DNA of 64,000 bases, from positions 1 through 64,000 of the forward strand of contig JAGFNQ010005642.1 in NCBI GenBank assembly GCA_024364735.1. Reading direction: 5' to 3'. How positions within the stretch are numbered: position 1 is the stretch's first letter; every line of letters starts with the position of its first letter. The DNA comes from Boesenbergia rotunda. Its lineage: Eukaryota > Streptophyta > Magnoliopsida > Zingiberales > Zingiberaceae. The position numbers and the translations under genes were made by a program. This document shows, piece after piece, positions 10,500 through 21,620 of the stretch. The notes below the pieces were generated by a model. That model saw only the letters and a list, made by a program, of their open reading frames with translations. It searched no databases and had not been told where the DNA came from.

Positions 10500-12031
10500 C
10501 TAGCTCGACATACTCCTCCGATTCCATGATTTGGCCTTGTACGCCACCTCAACCTGGGATACTTGAATTATAAGATCCCCCTGTTGCTGTTGTGCCTTGG
10601 CTTCAGCATCCGCACTGGAAAGTTTTAGTGCCTCCACCTCCCGAAGTAGGCGCGCTTGAACCTCTTGTGCTTCCTGGAGCTTTTGGGAAGCAGCAGCAGC
10701 TTGCGCTTTAGCTTGGATTACTTGATCCGAGAGATCGGCTGCATAAGAGCTCAACAGTTCCAAGTCGTGTTCTCGTAAAACCATCAAGCGCTCCTGTTCT
10801 GCGCTCCGGTCCTCCAGGATCTTCTTAGTAGACTCCAGGAGGTCGACTTGATCAGCTAGCTCTCCCGCGCGAGCCTGGAGTTGCTCTCGCTCTTGCGAGA
10901 GCTTCTGCAGTTCCTCTTCCAGTGCCTGGTTCTTCTCGGATCCCAGGCGTTCCCGAAGTTTGTACCCATGTAGGGTGTCCTCGGCGATGCCTCTGCAGTG
11001 ACCCCCTTTATGCGGATGGACTGAGAGCTGGCGGGCGTTTTCTTCGTTGCTTGGGGAGCCTTCCAGTAAGAGCGGGGCAACCCCGTGGACACCTCCTTGC
11101 CGCGAGGAATGGCTGGAAGGTCGGCCGTAGGGGTTGTGGCATCGGCAACGGGAAGAGACGTAGCAATGACAAGGGAGGGAGATCCTGCCCCGCCGTGCGA
11201 AGATGGGGAAGCCGCATCCTCAGAGGCAGTCGAGTGCAAGCCTTTCTTCAATCGTTTCAGAGGGCGATCCCGTTGGGACCGTCGCTCTCGGCGCTTCTTT
11301 TCAGGCACATGCATGGCGGAAGGCACATTAGACGGAGAAGATGTCTCTTTTTCCTGTGAAGCCTCTGCAATGGTGGTAGGTGGCCCCCCTTTAGAGATCA
11401 GGGGTGACTCCAAGACGTCACTGCTTTGGTGGACCTTCGGCACTGCTGGACTTGTCGACAGTTCTCCCTCCACCTCGCCACCCCCGGAGGGGATTCCTAC
11501 GGGGGTCGAAGATACCGACCCTGGGATCAGTGCCTGTTCATTAGCCTGGTCCCACTTTAGGAGCTTATTCATCACAAGAGGAAACATAATGTCGCCTACA
11601 GGATAAAAGGCAGGAGGACATCAGCAAACATTAACCAAGCATGGTGCCAGGTGTAAGGCAACTTACGAAGGTTGGAGCTGAGGGGGGTAATCTTCGGACT
11701 AATCTCAGCCCGATAAAGGAGCTCCTCACACTGAACCAACTGGAGCCCATGGAATTCCATCCCAGCCAGGATACTCTTAGCCCTCTGATATCCCGCGTCC
11801 TGTTGAAAATCACCCAGGTCTAGGGTAAAAAACCTCACCGGTGGTTATCGGCAGTTGACCCGCGGTAGGGACCCTTACCTCCCAATCTACCGGAATGCCA
11901 TATTTTTGACAGGCAGCCTAGAGCGATTCCAACTTAACCTTGGAGGAGATGGTCTCATACCACTCGGGATGAAATCCCAATTCTCTCAATGAGCACTCAT
12001 CAGTGCTTGAAGACTTCTTTGTCTTCTCCAT
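10500..12031 (-). pseudogene. Antisense ORF (aORF) of the Tat element, broken
   Basis: On the strand opposite to pol. The ATG at 12031 opens MEKTKKSSSTDECSLRELGF followed by HPEWYETISSKVKLESL, resembling the N-terminus of the plant protein family labelled putative gypsy-type transposon domain (Transposase_28-like). After a stop and frame changes, DFQQDAGYQRAKSILAGMEF and ELLYRAEISPKITPLSS follow (11596-11838), then a Ser/Pro/Lys-rich linker with a basic KKRRERRSQRDRPLKRLKKG patch (10856-11587), then an Ala/Gln/Glu-rich coiled coil (AQAAAASQKLQEAQEVQARL, 10500-10787). Extra antisense ORFs of unknown role are established for several Tat elements, for example Grande. At least three frame breaks are visible. 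Plus-strand ORFs here are shadows. Confidence 0.7.
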
Positions 12032-12178
12032 CGGGCCCAAGGGGAAGAAATGAGGGAGGGACAGAACAGAGAAGGAAGTACTCCCATCGGAAGAACGCGG
12101 TAATGAGAAGGACAAGTAAGGAAGGAGGACTCTGGATGGCAACTAGGGTAGGACTACCGCAGGGCGCCGTTGCACCCA

Positions 12179-12187
12179 CTTTTATAG
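12179..12187 (-). promoter_or_regulatory. TATA-like box for the antisense ORF
   Basis: The minus strand reads CTATAAAAG, a good plant TATA match, about 145 bases upstream of the ATG at 12031. It would allow transcription of the antisense ORF independent of the LTR. Position and sequence are seen; promoter activity is inferred. Confidence 0.5.
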
Positions 12188-12541
12188 GGACATGACACTT
12201 CCCCCGAAGCAATAGAAGGCCAGCATATGGAGGATATTAACAGGCTATCTAGGGGATCGGCTAGCCTTCAATTGTCGTCGCTTCGTATGGTCCGCAGTAC
12301 GGCGCAAAGCGAGGAAAAAGACACGTGGCGCTGTTGCATGCGCTCGGCAATTGCGTCACCTTGGCTGCCGCAAAGCTCGCAAGGGTATGAGACATATTCA
12401 AAAAATCATCCAAAGTCAAGAGACATGCGGGATATGTTCGAAAGTCCGGTCGAAACTTAAAGAAAGAGAAAAAGGACAGGGCCCAACTTCTCCATCACTA
12501 CCACAGTCCGATCAATCAGCCACACTTCCTTTGATCAGAAT
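12188..12541. other. Region between aORF promoter and polypurine tract
   Basis: No coding signal with family support. Short ORFs (12227-12560 plus, 12512-12784 minus) have no recognisable motif and overlap the LTR start. Part of the element's 3' untranslated region. Confidence 0.45.
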
Positions 12542-12555
12542 TGAAGAAAGGGACT
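12542..12555 (+). other. Polypurine tract of the Tat element
   Basis: TGAAGAAAGGGACT directly precedes the 3' LTR start (TGTGATAGGG). A purine-rich run at this place primes plus-strand DNA synthesis in LTR elements. Its position is what fixes the LTR start at 12556. Confidence 0.5.
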
Positions 12556-13257
12556 TGTGATAGGGTTGAATGAGCCATGGCCAGGACGAAGGATGAAGAA
12601 GTTGCCCGACACAACTACAGTAGGATGAGACAACCCTCCCGGGAATCCCCGAGGACGATGCGCCCGGGAAGTGCAGCTGGAGATCCCTCTCGGGAGCACC
12701 TCGGGAGGATAGGGCCCGAGAGCACCTCGGGTGCTGTGGCACCTGAAAACCCCGAGCTCTCCTCGAGGGGTGGAGCCCTCGCACTAATCGACCTCAGACA
12801 CTGACCCCCCTCGGGGTACGGATAAGTACCCCCGCTAGAAAAGGTCTTCACGACCCCTGAATATCGCAATGGGCAGAAGCCGATAACGACGCAGATCATT
12901 TCAAAGGATATCCCACACTCACTGAAAGTAGGGGGAAACGTGTCTTAAATACCGGAGATGTGGCACTGATCAGGAAGGGACGGCTAGCCTGCCACCATCG
13001 GTATAAAAGATAGTCTCACTCCTCTGGTATGGGGGGTGACGCTCTCTCATTCTACATAATGTCTTTCTTTCTCACTACCACTAATCTTCGGACGACCTAC
13101 TAACTTGAGCGTCGGAGTGGACTCCGCCGGACCCCTACCGGCGTGTCCCCTAACGCTTGTGTTAACTTCCCAGGACCCCAAGTTCCTCCCTGGCGCAACA
13201 ACTTCCACACGGGCAGAACCTCGGTGACTGGCCATCGTCGACGACTTCTTCCGAAAC
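12556..13257 (+). repeat. 3' LTR of the Tat element
   Basis: About 702 bases, starting TGTGATAGGG after a polypurine run and ending near CCGAAAC. Bases 12741-13257 align with the truncated 5' LTR. The first 185 bases, GC-rich with CTCGGGAGCACCTCGGG-like repeats, are absent from the 5' copy. TATA-like GGTATAAAAG near 12999. The exact 3' end is blurred because the right flank is a TA microsatellite (to about 13280). Confidence 0.8.
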
Positions 13258-13324
13258 TATATATATATATATATATATGTATGAGTTTATTACATAGTTA
13301 TTTGGGATTTATCCTATTTGTCTC

Positions 13325-13820
13325 ATGAGCGCCACATCTTATCCCACCACGCCAATATTCGCCCCTTGAGATGGATGGAAATCAACTTCACTTTTATCTA
13401 ATCCAAAGATTGCTTATAGTCAAAGATCCGCTTCACTTTATTGATCCAATCAACGAAGTTTGTTTTTGTAACTAACCAAAATATTCGGGCAGATCAATCC
13501 GAAAATCGAGGTCTCCATAAGGCTCCTCCCAACCATGGCATTCTTGTTGTCTAGTTCACTTGTGATATGAGTTCTCTAAAGTAGACTCAGATCCATGATC
13601 TGAGATCTCACAGTCTTCGAGATCTCTCACCACTAGATGCTGGGTTTAATTTGCAACTTGTCTTTATAAATCCTCAATCTCGTCTTGGATACTACGACCA
13701 TGGTGCGAGAGTTCCTCCGCCAGAACCTGCTTAACACGAACACGATCATGACCACGATGACCTTCCATTGGATATAATGCTCAGCTTCCTCAAATCGGAA
13801 CATGTTAGCTCTTATACCAA
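13325..13820 (-). pseudogene. Ty3/gypsy gag, N-terminal fragment, with primer site (element A)
   Basis: Minus-strand reading from an ATG at 13803 leads through a degraded N-terminus into VDWINKVKRIFDYKQSLD and ISIHLKGRILAWWDKMWRS, the capsid-like gag core of plant gypsy elements (FDYK and AWWD signatures). Frame changes and stops are present. Just upstream, 13807-13820 reads on the minus strand TTGGTATAAGAGCT, two bases off the usual TGGTATCAGAGC primer site complementary to initiator tRNA-Met. The gag breaks off at 13325; its continuation fits 1-373, so this element was split by the insertions between them. Confidence 0.7.
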
Positions 13821-15020
13821 CTAACACCAAACAGTATAGCAATTATCCTCTAGGCTAACGAGAGGAGATATTGGAGGAGAAGACAAGAAGATAAAATCAT
13901 CATCTTCCATATTTTTCAAAAAAAAAAGAAAATTTTGTTTAATAATCGAGAATTATTCATCAAACAATTAAATAAATATTTATATAGATTCTAAATCCTA
14001 AAATCCAAATAAAGGAAAGAAATCCTAACTTATAGACTTCAATTCCTAACTTGTAAAAAAAGGAAAGAGATTATAATAAAAAAGCAAAATTTTTTAATAG
14101 ACTCATAATCTTAAAAATTTTAAACAGACTCAAAATCTAAAAATAAAAAAATAAAAATTATCAAAAATAGTCTAAGGACTAAAAAAACCAAAAATTATAA
14201 ACAAATAATTTCCTAAAATTAATAAAAAGAATCGAATGAATCCTCCTACATCAATAATCAACCACGAATGTGTAATTTTGCCCTTAAATCATGGATCTTC
14301 TTAGTACATATAGCTCTAAACAAAATAATATGAAATATACCCTGAAATGAAAATATACCTTGTAATCCTTGATTCTTTGTAAAGGATATCACGAACAAAT
14401 AAGAGTTTTACATGTGACTCCTCTAGCGGAATTTACGCGCACTAGATCACTAACTAGATATGATTCGTTAGGTGCTGGCCTCTTAGATCGACAAAACCTC
14501 TCGAAAGCACTATGGATCTGAAGGAGAAGTGGAGAGAGTTCGTCACAAGAAAACCAAGAAGAAGTTGTGAGAAGCAATCCCTCTTTCAAATCTTCCAAGG
14601 GTGGCTATTTATAACATCCAAAGAATATGAAGAGATATGACTCTTCACATTTTCCATTAATGCTCATAATTGTGACTCTTTATCTTCTTCATTAATCATC
14701 ATAATTATGACTTTTTATTTTTTTCCATTAATGATCATAATTGTGACGGTTCAAATTCTCTCTTCTTTGGATCAACTAAATCCATATTTGATCTTGATTA
14801 GTTCTAACTTCCAATATTTCAGAATTAATTGATATTTCAATTAATTCTAATTTAGAAATAATAAATTGATTAATTTTAATATCCACTAAAATAATCAATT
14901 ACAGTTACTGTTCATGTCTATGTGTTATATGTGGGACCCTCTAGGTTCTATACACAAGGCAGTATAGATTCATATATAGACTAAGGTAACGGTCTACTAA
15001 TAGTTTTTAGCTACCCAACA
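13821..15020 (-). repeat. LTR of gypsy element A (5' LTR, minus orientation)
   Basis: Non-coding, AT-rich in its left half, directly upstream (minus strand) of the degraded primer site. On the minus strand it starts TGTTGGGTAGC at 15020 and carries a transcribed-looking segment around 14390-14600. The 3' end next to the primer site no longer shows a clean CA, so the boundary is approximate. No gene is visible. Confidence 0.5.
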
Positions 15021-15042
15021 TGGTATAATATTAATTATAAAC

Positions 15043-15442
15043 TGTAACGAGATTAGTACGAAAAACGACAACAAAAACAATAGAGAACACACCAGATTTA
15101 CACGGAAAACCCTTGACGGGAAAAACCACGGGCAGAGGTGGAAAAATCACTATGAACAGTAGAATACAAAGTCGACAGCTCTGATAAAGTAAAGAGAAGT
15201 AGAGAGAAAAGAGAGGTAGAGAGAAAGAAAGAAGAAGTAACCAAATAACATTCTTGATTGATAAAACTTGTCCATGAGATACACAATTTATAAAGACCTT
15301 AGGATACTTAGTCAAATAAAAATTAATAACGAAACTATTAATTAACAGATTTATAAAGAATCTGTTAATTAACATATTAATAAGAAAATATCTAATAATA
15401 AATTAATGGATCAAATTGAATTCGGGTCACCAAATTCTAACA
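15043..15442 (-). repeat. 3' LTR of element T
   Basis: 400 bases, TGTAACGAGA at one end and TTCTAACA at the other on the plus strand, closely matching 31932-32329. Directly inside lies a minus-strand polypurine tract (AAGGTGGAGATTG). ORFs on the minus strand here are LTR readings. Confidence 0.88.
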
Positions 15443-15565
15443 ATCTCCACCTTGAGGCGAATTCCACAAATCTTCAAAAGAACATTCTCCACCTGTTCCA
15501 CAAAAGCCCCACAGGCAAATCTCAGCATCTAGCACAAACCAAGTCCAAGCAATGCTTAAACTTGT

Positions 15566-15859
15566 CTATAGGGAGTACCTCACATCAATGTGTTTTGTCC
15601 TCTCATGAAACATCTGATCCTTCGTGAGGAAAATGACACTCTGACTATCACAAAAGAGTGTAGTAATCTGCAAGTCTTCGCTAAGCTCACTGAAGAGTCC
15701 TTTTAACCAAATAACTTCTTTACAAGCTTCTCGTAAGTGACCTTCTTTTATCAATGTCACCTTGTGATGACAACATCACCTATTACTATGGATCCCTGCA
15801 GAACATATAAACTGGCGGTTCTCCTTAGTCCCTTCATCACAACAAGAGACCCTTTACTA
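15566..15859 (-). pseudogene. Element T pol remnant: pre-integrase joined to RNase H
   Basis: From 15859 downward the minus strand reads KVSKGSLVVMKGLRRTASLY and VLQGSIVIGDV, the pre-integrase segment of Tnt1-type pol, and then passes directly into EACKEVIWLKGLFSELSEDL, CDSQSVIFLTKDQMFHERTK and HIDVRY, the C-terminal half of copia RNase H with its Asp in CDSQS. The whole integrase core, RT and the first part of RNase H are missing at a junction near 15755. The segment joins the protease remnant at 28905-29300 once S1 is set aside. Cannot encode an active enzyme. Confidence 0.8.
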
Positions 15860-15864
15860 ACCTT

Positions 15865-16989
15865 AGTTAGATCTTGTATGGTTGCTAGAGGGGGGGGGCG
15901 TGAATAGCACTTCTTCGATTTTCTTCTTCCTACGTTGTTAGTTGCGCAAGTGGAAATACAATAAAACAAAACTAACAACATAAACAATGCTAACACAAAC
16001 CTATTTACTTGGTATCCACCCCTAAGGGTGACTAATCCAAGAATCCTTCGGTGGATCACTCCCCGGCTAACCTCCGGCTAGCCCTTGTCGCTCCTTGTGG
16101 GTGGAGAAACCTTGCCATAGCACTTCGACAATACCTGAGCACCACTTTACCCAAGCAGATTTTGCTAAGCACCCCAGCCTAAACCGAGTTCTCTTTAAAT
16201 AGAACTCGGGCTGGAAACCCTCGCTGGCAGTCGACTGCTCCCAGGGCAGTCGACTGCCCCCACTCAAATTCGACCATTGACAACCCCAACGTTTGAATTT
16301 TGCTACACACCAGTCGACTGCTCCCATAGCAGTCGACTGGTCTAGGGCCAAACACACTATGAGTTTTGGCAGTCGATTGGACAATCCCCAGTCGACTGCC
16401 CAACTTACATCAGCACTCCTACTCACTCCGTTGACCCTCCTCCACGAGTGCCTTTAGGTCCACTCCCTTGGCTTGTCCGTTGAAGTCTTCTTTCACCGGC
16501 TATCGTCCCTTGGATGCGCACGCAAGTCCTCAACTTGCCTCCATGCCACCCTTCACGTGTGCCCTTTGGAGTCCACTTCCCGACTTGCCTTGGAGTCCTC
16601 CTCCCTCGGCTCTTGTTCCTTGACTCAGCTGACTCTTCACCAGCAGCCTTGACTATTGCCTTCGCGCCCTCTTCATTTTCGGCCCTCGTCCCTCGGATGC
16701 ACACAAGCCTCCATCTTGTCTGCATGCCATCCTTCACATATACCTTGAAGTCCGTGCCTCTCGGCTTATCATCCCTACTATACCAAGGTCCCTCGGGTAC
16801 ACACAAGCCTCCAGCTCTTCTCCATGCAACCCTTCACCGTACCGAAGCCGTCCAACCAAGTCAATATGTGTAAACCTGCAATCCTGCACACTTAATTACA
16901 CATATTAATACACAAGGGAAAACCTAACTTAAACCCTTTGCCCAAACATCAAAACTCATGGTCACTCCGGACCACAGATTGCCTCAACA
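15865..16989 (-). repeat. 3' LTR of S1
   Basis: 1125 bases, ending GCCTCAACA on the plus strand and followed by the plus-strand complement of a polypurine tract (ATCTCCCCCTTTTTGATG). A minus-strand TATA-like box (TATTTAAAG, about 16190-16200) has, immediately upstream, six CAGTCGACTG-type 10-bp palindromes (16226-16407). A run of nine G at 15891-15899 lies near the LTR 3' end. ORFs on both strands at 16067-16873 are LTR readings. Confidence 0.88.
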
Positions 16990-18015
16990 ATCTCCCCCTT
17001 TTTGATGTTTGGCAATACATATAAGTTAGGAAAAACAAATAGTAATATATAGCAAAAACAATGCTAAACAAACAACTGGACTTACACTGCCATGACTCCA
17101 TCTTGGACTTACACCGCCAATGCATATGTAATGCAAACAATGTATGGATCCTATCCCAAGGCATCTCACACCTAACTTCCCCAGTTAGGAATTTTCCCAC
17201 ACCTTACCCTCCAAGTTAGGACTTTTCACCAAAAATGGGCTTTTTAAAGCTTCTCCCAAGCTCCCCTTCATTGGACTTACAAATACTTTTTAAGAACCTC
17301 TCCCAGGTTCCCCTTACGCCAAGAATGGAGCAACCATGCTCCCCCTTTATCTTAGCTCCCCCTAAACCTAGGGTTTCCTGCGAATGTGTGTTTGGTTTCC
17401 TAAATTAAACCCAACACTTCTCCCCCTTTGCCTAACATCAAAAAGACTCCAACAATATCCCAATTATTGGATCTTTTAATCCCCAATGATCCTAAACATA
17501 GTGTACTATCCCCCCATACACTTGTTTTTCATCATTTGGACACAACGTAGCTGCTGGATACCTAATCCAGCTCTGATCAGTCGACTGCCCCCAGGGCAGT
17601 CGACTGATACTCTGAATATCAACTTTTCTAGCAAATTTCAAAAATGCGCTAGAAATTCCACAAATCTCCAAAAATTCCCAAATTTTGTAGAGAAGTTTGT
17701 GGTACCAATACCTACTTGGGAAAAATACATTTCACAGTGTATCTATCACCATTCCCATGTTTTACACAAAATTCAAAAATTTTCTATGAAAATTAAAGCA
17801 ACTAGGAGGCAACCTCCCCCTTAACCTATGCCTTCTCCCAATTTTCAATTTATCTAGGTGAAGTTCTACCCAACTTAACACCCTAACACCAAGTTAAGTT
17901 ATACCCCAACTTAACATCACAACCTTTCCTTTTGTCAAGTTACTCCTAACTCAACAACCCAAGTTTTCTACCCTAGACCCCTCTAGAAAATCCTAGAAAA
18001 CCTGGAAAAATTTAA
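16990..18015. other. S1 internal non-coding region, left of N1
   Basis: No coding signal. Contains repeated phrases around CTCCCCCTTT and a pair of CAGTCGACTG palindromes (17578-17607) with a similar flank at 25510-25640 on the far side of N1. It ends where the truncated N1 LTR begins. Confidence 0.55.
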
Positions 18016-19584
18016 AAAACTTCGTTCGTATATTCTAGACTCAGAGCGTTAGTAGTACAGTGGAAAAGTAAAGACAAAAAAATAAACGCAATACAAAAGG
18101 ACACGCGAGATTTATTTACTTGGTTTCCGACCCCCCTGGGTCAGTACATCCAAGGCCTATGCACTCGGCGTGAGTCCACTATTGGTCTCCTTTCCGGAAT
18201 TTCTGGAGGCGGAGAAAACCCATCTTACAGTTGATTTACAAGCAAAAAGATAAATAAACTGAATTGCATAATGTAAATCAAAACAAAACAACTTATGTCG
18301 AAGCGTCAGCCGATCTGGACCTTCGAAGTGCCGCGCACTTCCTCCTGGAGCCTCCCGGTCGTAGAGCCTCATCTTTAGCGTGTTGTCGTTGATCAGAATG
18401 CTCAGAATTACTCTTAAAAGTATTGTTTGAAGCAGAGGGGTCGAAGCCCCTTATATAGGCTTCATATGGGCGCCTGATACGTTGGGGGCGCCCCTATAAA
18501 CTTGGTCAAACCTTATCCCCACGCTGACCTCGCCGCAGCTGATAAAACCTCTGACCAGGGCACCCCAGACCTTCCAGGCACCTGAGTGAAGGCTTATCTA
18601 TGTTTCGACCTCGAAACAGCAAATACAGCTTTCAACATGGGCGCCCGTATCATCCCGGGCGCCTAACTGGAAGCCAATTCTGCTTACTTCACGAAACTGT
18701 CATTTTCCTCTTTGGCTTGGGCACCCCCATCATACTGGGCACCTGGCTTCAAGGCTTTCAACCCAACACTGGGTTTTATCCTTTGATCTGGGCGCCCCCA
18801 TCAATAGGGGCGCCTGGGTAGGCTGCTTTCCAGCCTCTCGCCTACTTTGTCTCTGGTTCTTGGTACCTGCAATATACACAAACACAAAGCAAATATACAT
18901 ACAATATTAGCCTTAAGGACTTGGTTCGGACTTCGGATTTCCATGAAACCCTAGGTCGAACCGACTCAAGTTCCCACCCCCGAGAACGCGCCTTTCACCT
19001 ACTCCATTCAGGAGACGATTGCCACCTAGTCCTCCGGGTGGACTTTTGCTTAGCTTCCGATACTCCCGGATCTCGAGACGTCCGAACCCTGCCCCGTCTC
19101 TACTTCTGTCCTTAGTCATCGCTCAGCTAAGTTGCTCAATCCCTCGGACCAAGACTTCGTGCCCAAACCCTAAGTCCAGGACTTCGGTGCCCAACCCTCG
19201 GCCAGGTCTTCATGCCCAGTCCTCGACCAGGACTGCGGTGCCCAACCCTTGGCCAGGTCTTCTTGCCCAGACCTCGACCAGGGCTTCGTGCCCACCTTCC
19301 GAACAGGTCTTCGGTGCCCAACCCTTTGCCAGGACTTAGTGCCCAATCCTCGATCAGGACTGAGTGCCCACCTTCCGAGCAGGTCTTCGGTGCCCAGCCC
19401 TTTGCCAGAACTTAGTGCCCAATCCTCGATCAGGACTTATTGCCTAAGTTTACTAGGACTTTCTTCCACTTTGTTACTTCTCTCTTAACTCCCCTTTGTC
19501 TGTTCAATGTATCACTGACTTAAGTCTATTGTCAAACATTAAAACACTTAGAGGAGGACATCACTGATGCAACTTGCACCAACA
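18016..19584 (-). repeat. 3' LTR of N1, truncated at its plus-strand left end
   Basis: Ends CTTGCACCAACA on the plus strand, followed by ATCTCCCCC, the complement of the polypurine tract. Minus-strand TATA (CTATATAAGG, about 18450) is preceded upstream by GGGCGCC-type palindromic words (18470-18815), then by a series of about 30-bp direct repeats around GCCCAACCCTCGGCCAGGTC (19139-19460). The latter lie in U3, upstream of the promoter. ORFs at 18600-19488 are readings of these repeats. Confidence 0.85.
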
Positions 19585-21240
19585 ATCTCCCCCTTTTTGA
19601 TGTTTGACAATATCTTAAGTTAGATTGGCTGAAGGGATAATTACTATCCTTGGGATCAAAATAAAAATGATCTATGTTTTGAAAATATATTTTTGATCCT
19701 CTAGAAAAAATAAGGAAAAAGTTTCTAACTTTCACTCTCCCCCTTTTTGAAAAACATTTTGATTAATTGATCCTTTGGTAAGAGAGAGTTAAAAAATTAT
19801 TTCTAACTTAAGGCGCATCTCTCCCCCTTTGTCATACATAAAAAAAAACCAAAAAAATACTTGCACCAACAATGGAGACCTTTGGTTCTTTTTGAAAATA
19901 CTTAGTGTAATTTATGAAAGCATAGTATAAAACTAAGTACTTAAGTATTTTGAACTCAGAAAACTTAAACAATATTGCTTTTTTTTTGAGAAAAACTAGT
20001 ACTTTTCGAGAATGCATAACTTTGAAAGAATACTATGCATAACTTAAACACTATTGTATTTTGGAAAATATAAGTATTTTTGAAAAATATTATGCATATT
20101 TTGCAAGTATTTTTCGAAAAATATTTGAGGTTTGAAAAATTAAGTACTTTTGAAAAATATATTAAATTTTTGAAAAATTAAATACTTTTTGAAAAAGATT
20201 AGGCTTTGAAAAATATAAGTACCTTTTGAAAACATATGCTAGTACATTTTGAAAAATGTGTGAACTTTTGAAGACACAATATTTTACTTGACTTGGTTTA
20301 TCTTCCAGTCTGACACAATCCTAGGAAACCTTGTTGACTACAAGGACATTTTCCTAAGTATTCTGGAATTCTCCAATCCAAGTAAATATTATTTCAAAAA
20401 TAATTTCATAAGCTACAAAAATTTTGAAAAATAGAATAATAGTATTTTGAAAGACTTACATTTTTAGCAAGATTTTGAAGATATGAAAACATGTTATTAA
20501 ACAATTCTTTTAATTTGACCTCCCCCTAAACTTGACTCAGTCTTGGGAAGCTTGTTGACCACAAGTACTCTTCCTCTAAGTCTTTAGGGTTTAGTTCAGA
20601 TCAAAGGAATTATCTAATAATTTTTCAAAATAAATAATTTAAAACTTGTCAGAAGTTTGACTCAGACTCCCCCTAAATCTGACACATCCTAGGAATCCTT
20701 TTAGATCATGAAGTGGACCTTCCTCTATGTCTTTAGGGTTTATCAAAATCAAATGAACACCAATTTTCAGGAAGATAGATTTTGAACCCACAATTTGGAA
20801 AGAAGATAATTTTAAAGTATAAGCCTTTTTGAAAACATATGTGATAGAAATTAAGGCGCAGTTTTTGAAAAGTCTTTTAAAAAAAAAAAATTTAAAGAGT
20901 GAAAACACTCCCCCTGTACCCAACATTGTTTGACTCTATCTAAGTGCCTTAAGGAACTTTAGTGTTGTCCTAAGAGGATTGTGTCTAATTGTGTGAGTCA
21001 AACAATTTTTTTTAAAAGGATATAATTTTTGAAAACATATCATATATAATCAATTAGACAAGCATAAATTCCATACAAACATTATTATGTTGAAGCATTA
21101 TTTTGAAAATATATTTTTAGAAAAATATTCTAGCAATTTTGAAAAACAATTTTGAAACATGCTTATCAATTTATTGGTCCTTAACATCTCACCTATTCTA
21201 GATGTCTCAATACAGCAAGCATGGTTGCCTTATGAGTGCA
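19585..21240. other. N1 internal non-coding AT-rich region
   Basis: Dominated by phrases such as TTTTGAAAAATAT and three diverged copies of a segment with CTCCCCCTAAA, GACTC and CTTCCTCTAAGTCTTTAGGG (about 20290-20400, 20520-20600, 20655-20740). No domain is readable on either strand. This corresponds in position to the 3' untranslated part of S2 (45980-46604). Confidence 0.5.
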
Positions 21241-21620
21241 TTGTGAGATGCTTGAATCATTTTTCTTAATTTATTATTAAATCTAAGATTTAATTGAAGC
21301 TTGTGTTAGATTCAAATCTGACAATAGTAAAGTGAATTTGATTTTTAGTAATTGGCTTCCAGGTCTTGGTGAGGCACTAGGCCTTCTTTGGCCGTAACCT
21401 TATTGGATCATCAACTCTTTCCTTGACAAAGCCTTTTATAGAAAATTCATCTTCAAGTTACTTCTTGAGAGATTTTTGTCTAACTAGTTTGGGTCTTGGA
21501 TCGGTAGTTTCGGCTAGTTCTGCCAAAATGGCTTCCCTAACGTACTATCATCTCACCTCCACCCAATACTAGGTTGATCAAGTTTCAATTATTCTTTTTT
21601 CCTATAGCAATTCTAAATTA
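21241..21620 (-). repeat. Conserved block shared by N1, S2, S3 and the 34-kb remnant
   Basis: The plus strand reads GGCTTCCAGGTCTTGGTGAG, GGCCTTCTTTGGCCGTA, TTCCTTGACAAAGCCTTTTA and CTAACGTACTATCATCTCAC. The same words in the same order occur at 34150-34410, 54765-55015 and 61990-62260. In S2 and S3 the block lies between the gag and protease reading frames. Stops interrupt every frame in every copy I read, yet the wording is as well kept as flanking coding sequence. Role unknown; intron or untranslated control region are possibilities. Confidence 0.6.

Larger units (their letters stand above)
3588..13257 (+). mobile_element. Tat-lineage Ty3/gypsy element, defective
   Basis: Two related LTRs (3588-4105 and 12556-13257) bracket, in order, a primer site, broken RT, RNase H and integrase, a 67-bp satellite array, an antisense ORF and a polypurine tract. 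A long 3' region with tandem repeats and an extra antisense ORF between integrase and 3' LTR is characteristic of the plant Tat lineage (RIRE2, Grande, Ogre relatives). Gag and protease are missing: coding begins just ahead of RT only about 50 bases past the primer site. The two LTRs differ at about 40 of 517 aligned positions counted by eye, so the insertion is old. No target-site duplication can be recovered because the 5' LTR is truncated. Confidence 0.85.

Noticed and set aside
10922..11606. Plus-strand ORFs of 145 and 173 codons
   Set aside because: They are complements of the antisense ORF, whose minus-strand reading has the domain and coiled-coil signals.
12577..12899. Small ORFs on both strands near the Tat 3' LTR start
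   Set aside because: They straddle the LTR border, are low-complexity and unsupported by any motif.
16067..16873. ORFs of 119-127 codons on both strands
   Set aside because: They are readings of the S1 LTR; the matching frames in the other LTR (28463-28784) are broken differently.
18600..19488. Pro/Arg-rich ORFs with repeated peptides
   Set aside because: They come from the 30-bp repeats of the N1 LTR and recur at 24417-24843; no protein family is recognisable.
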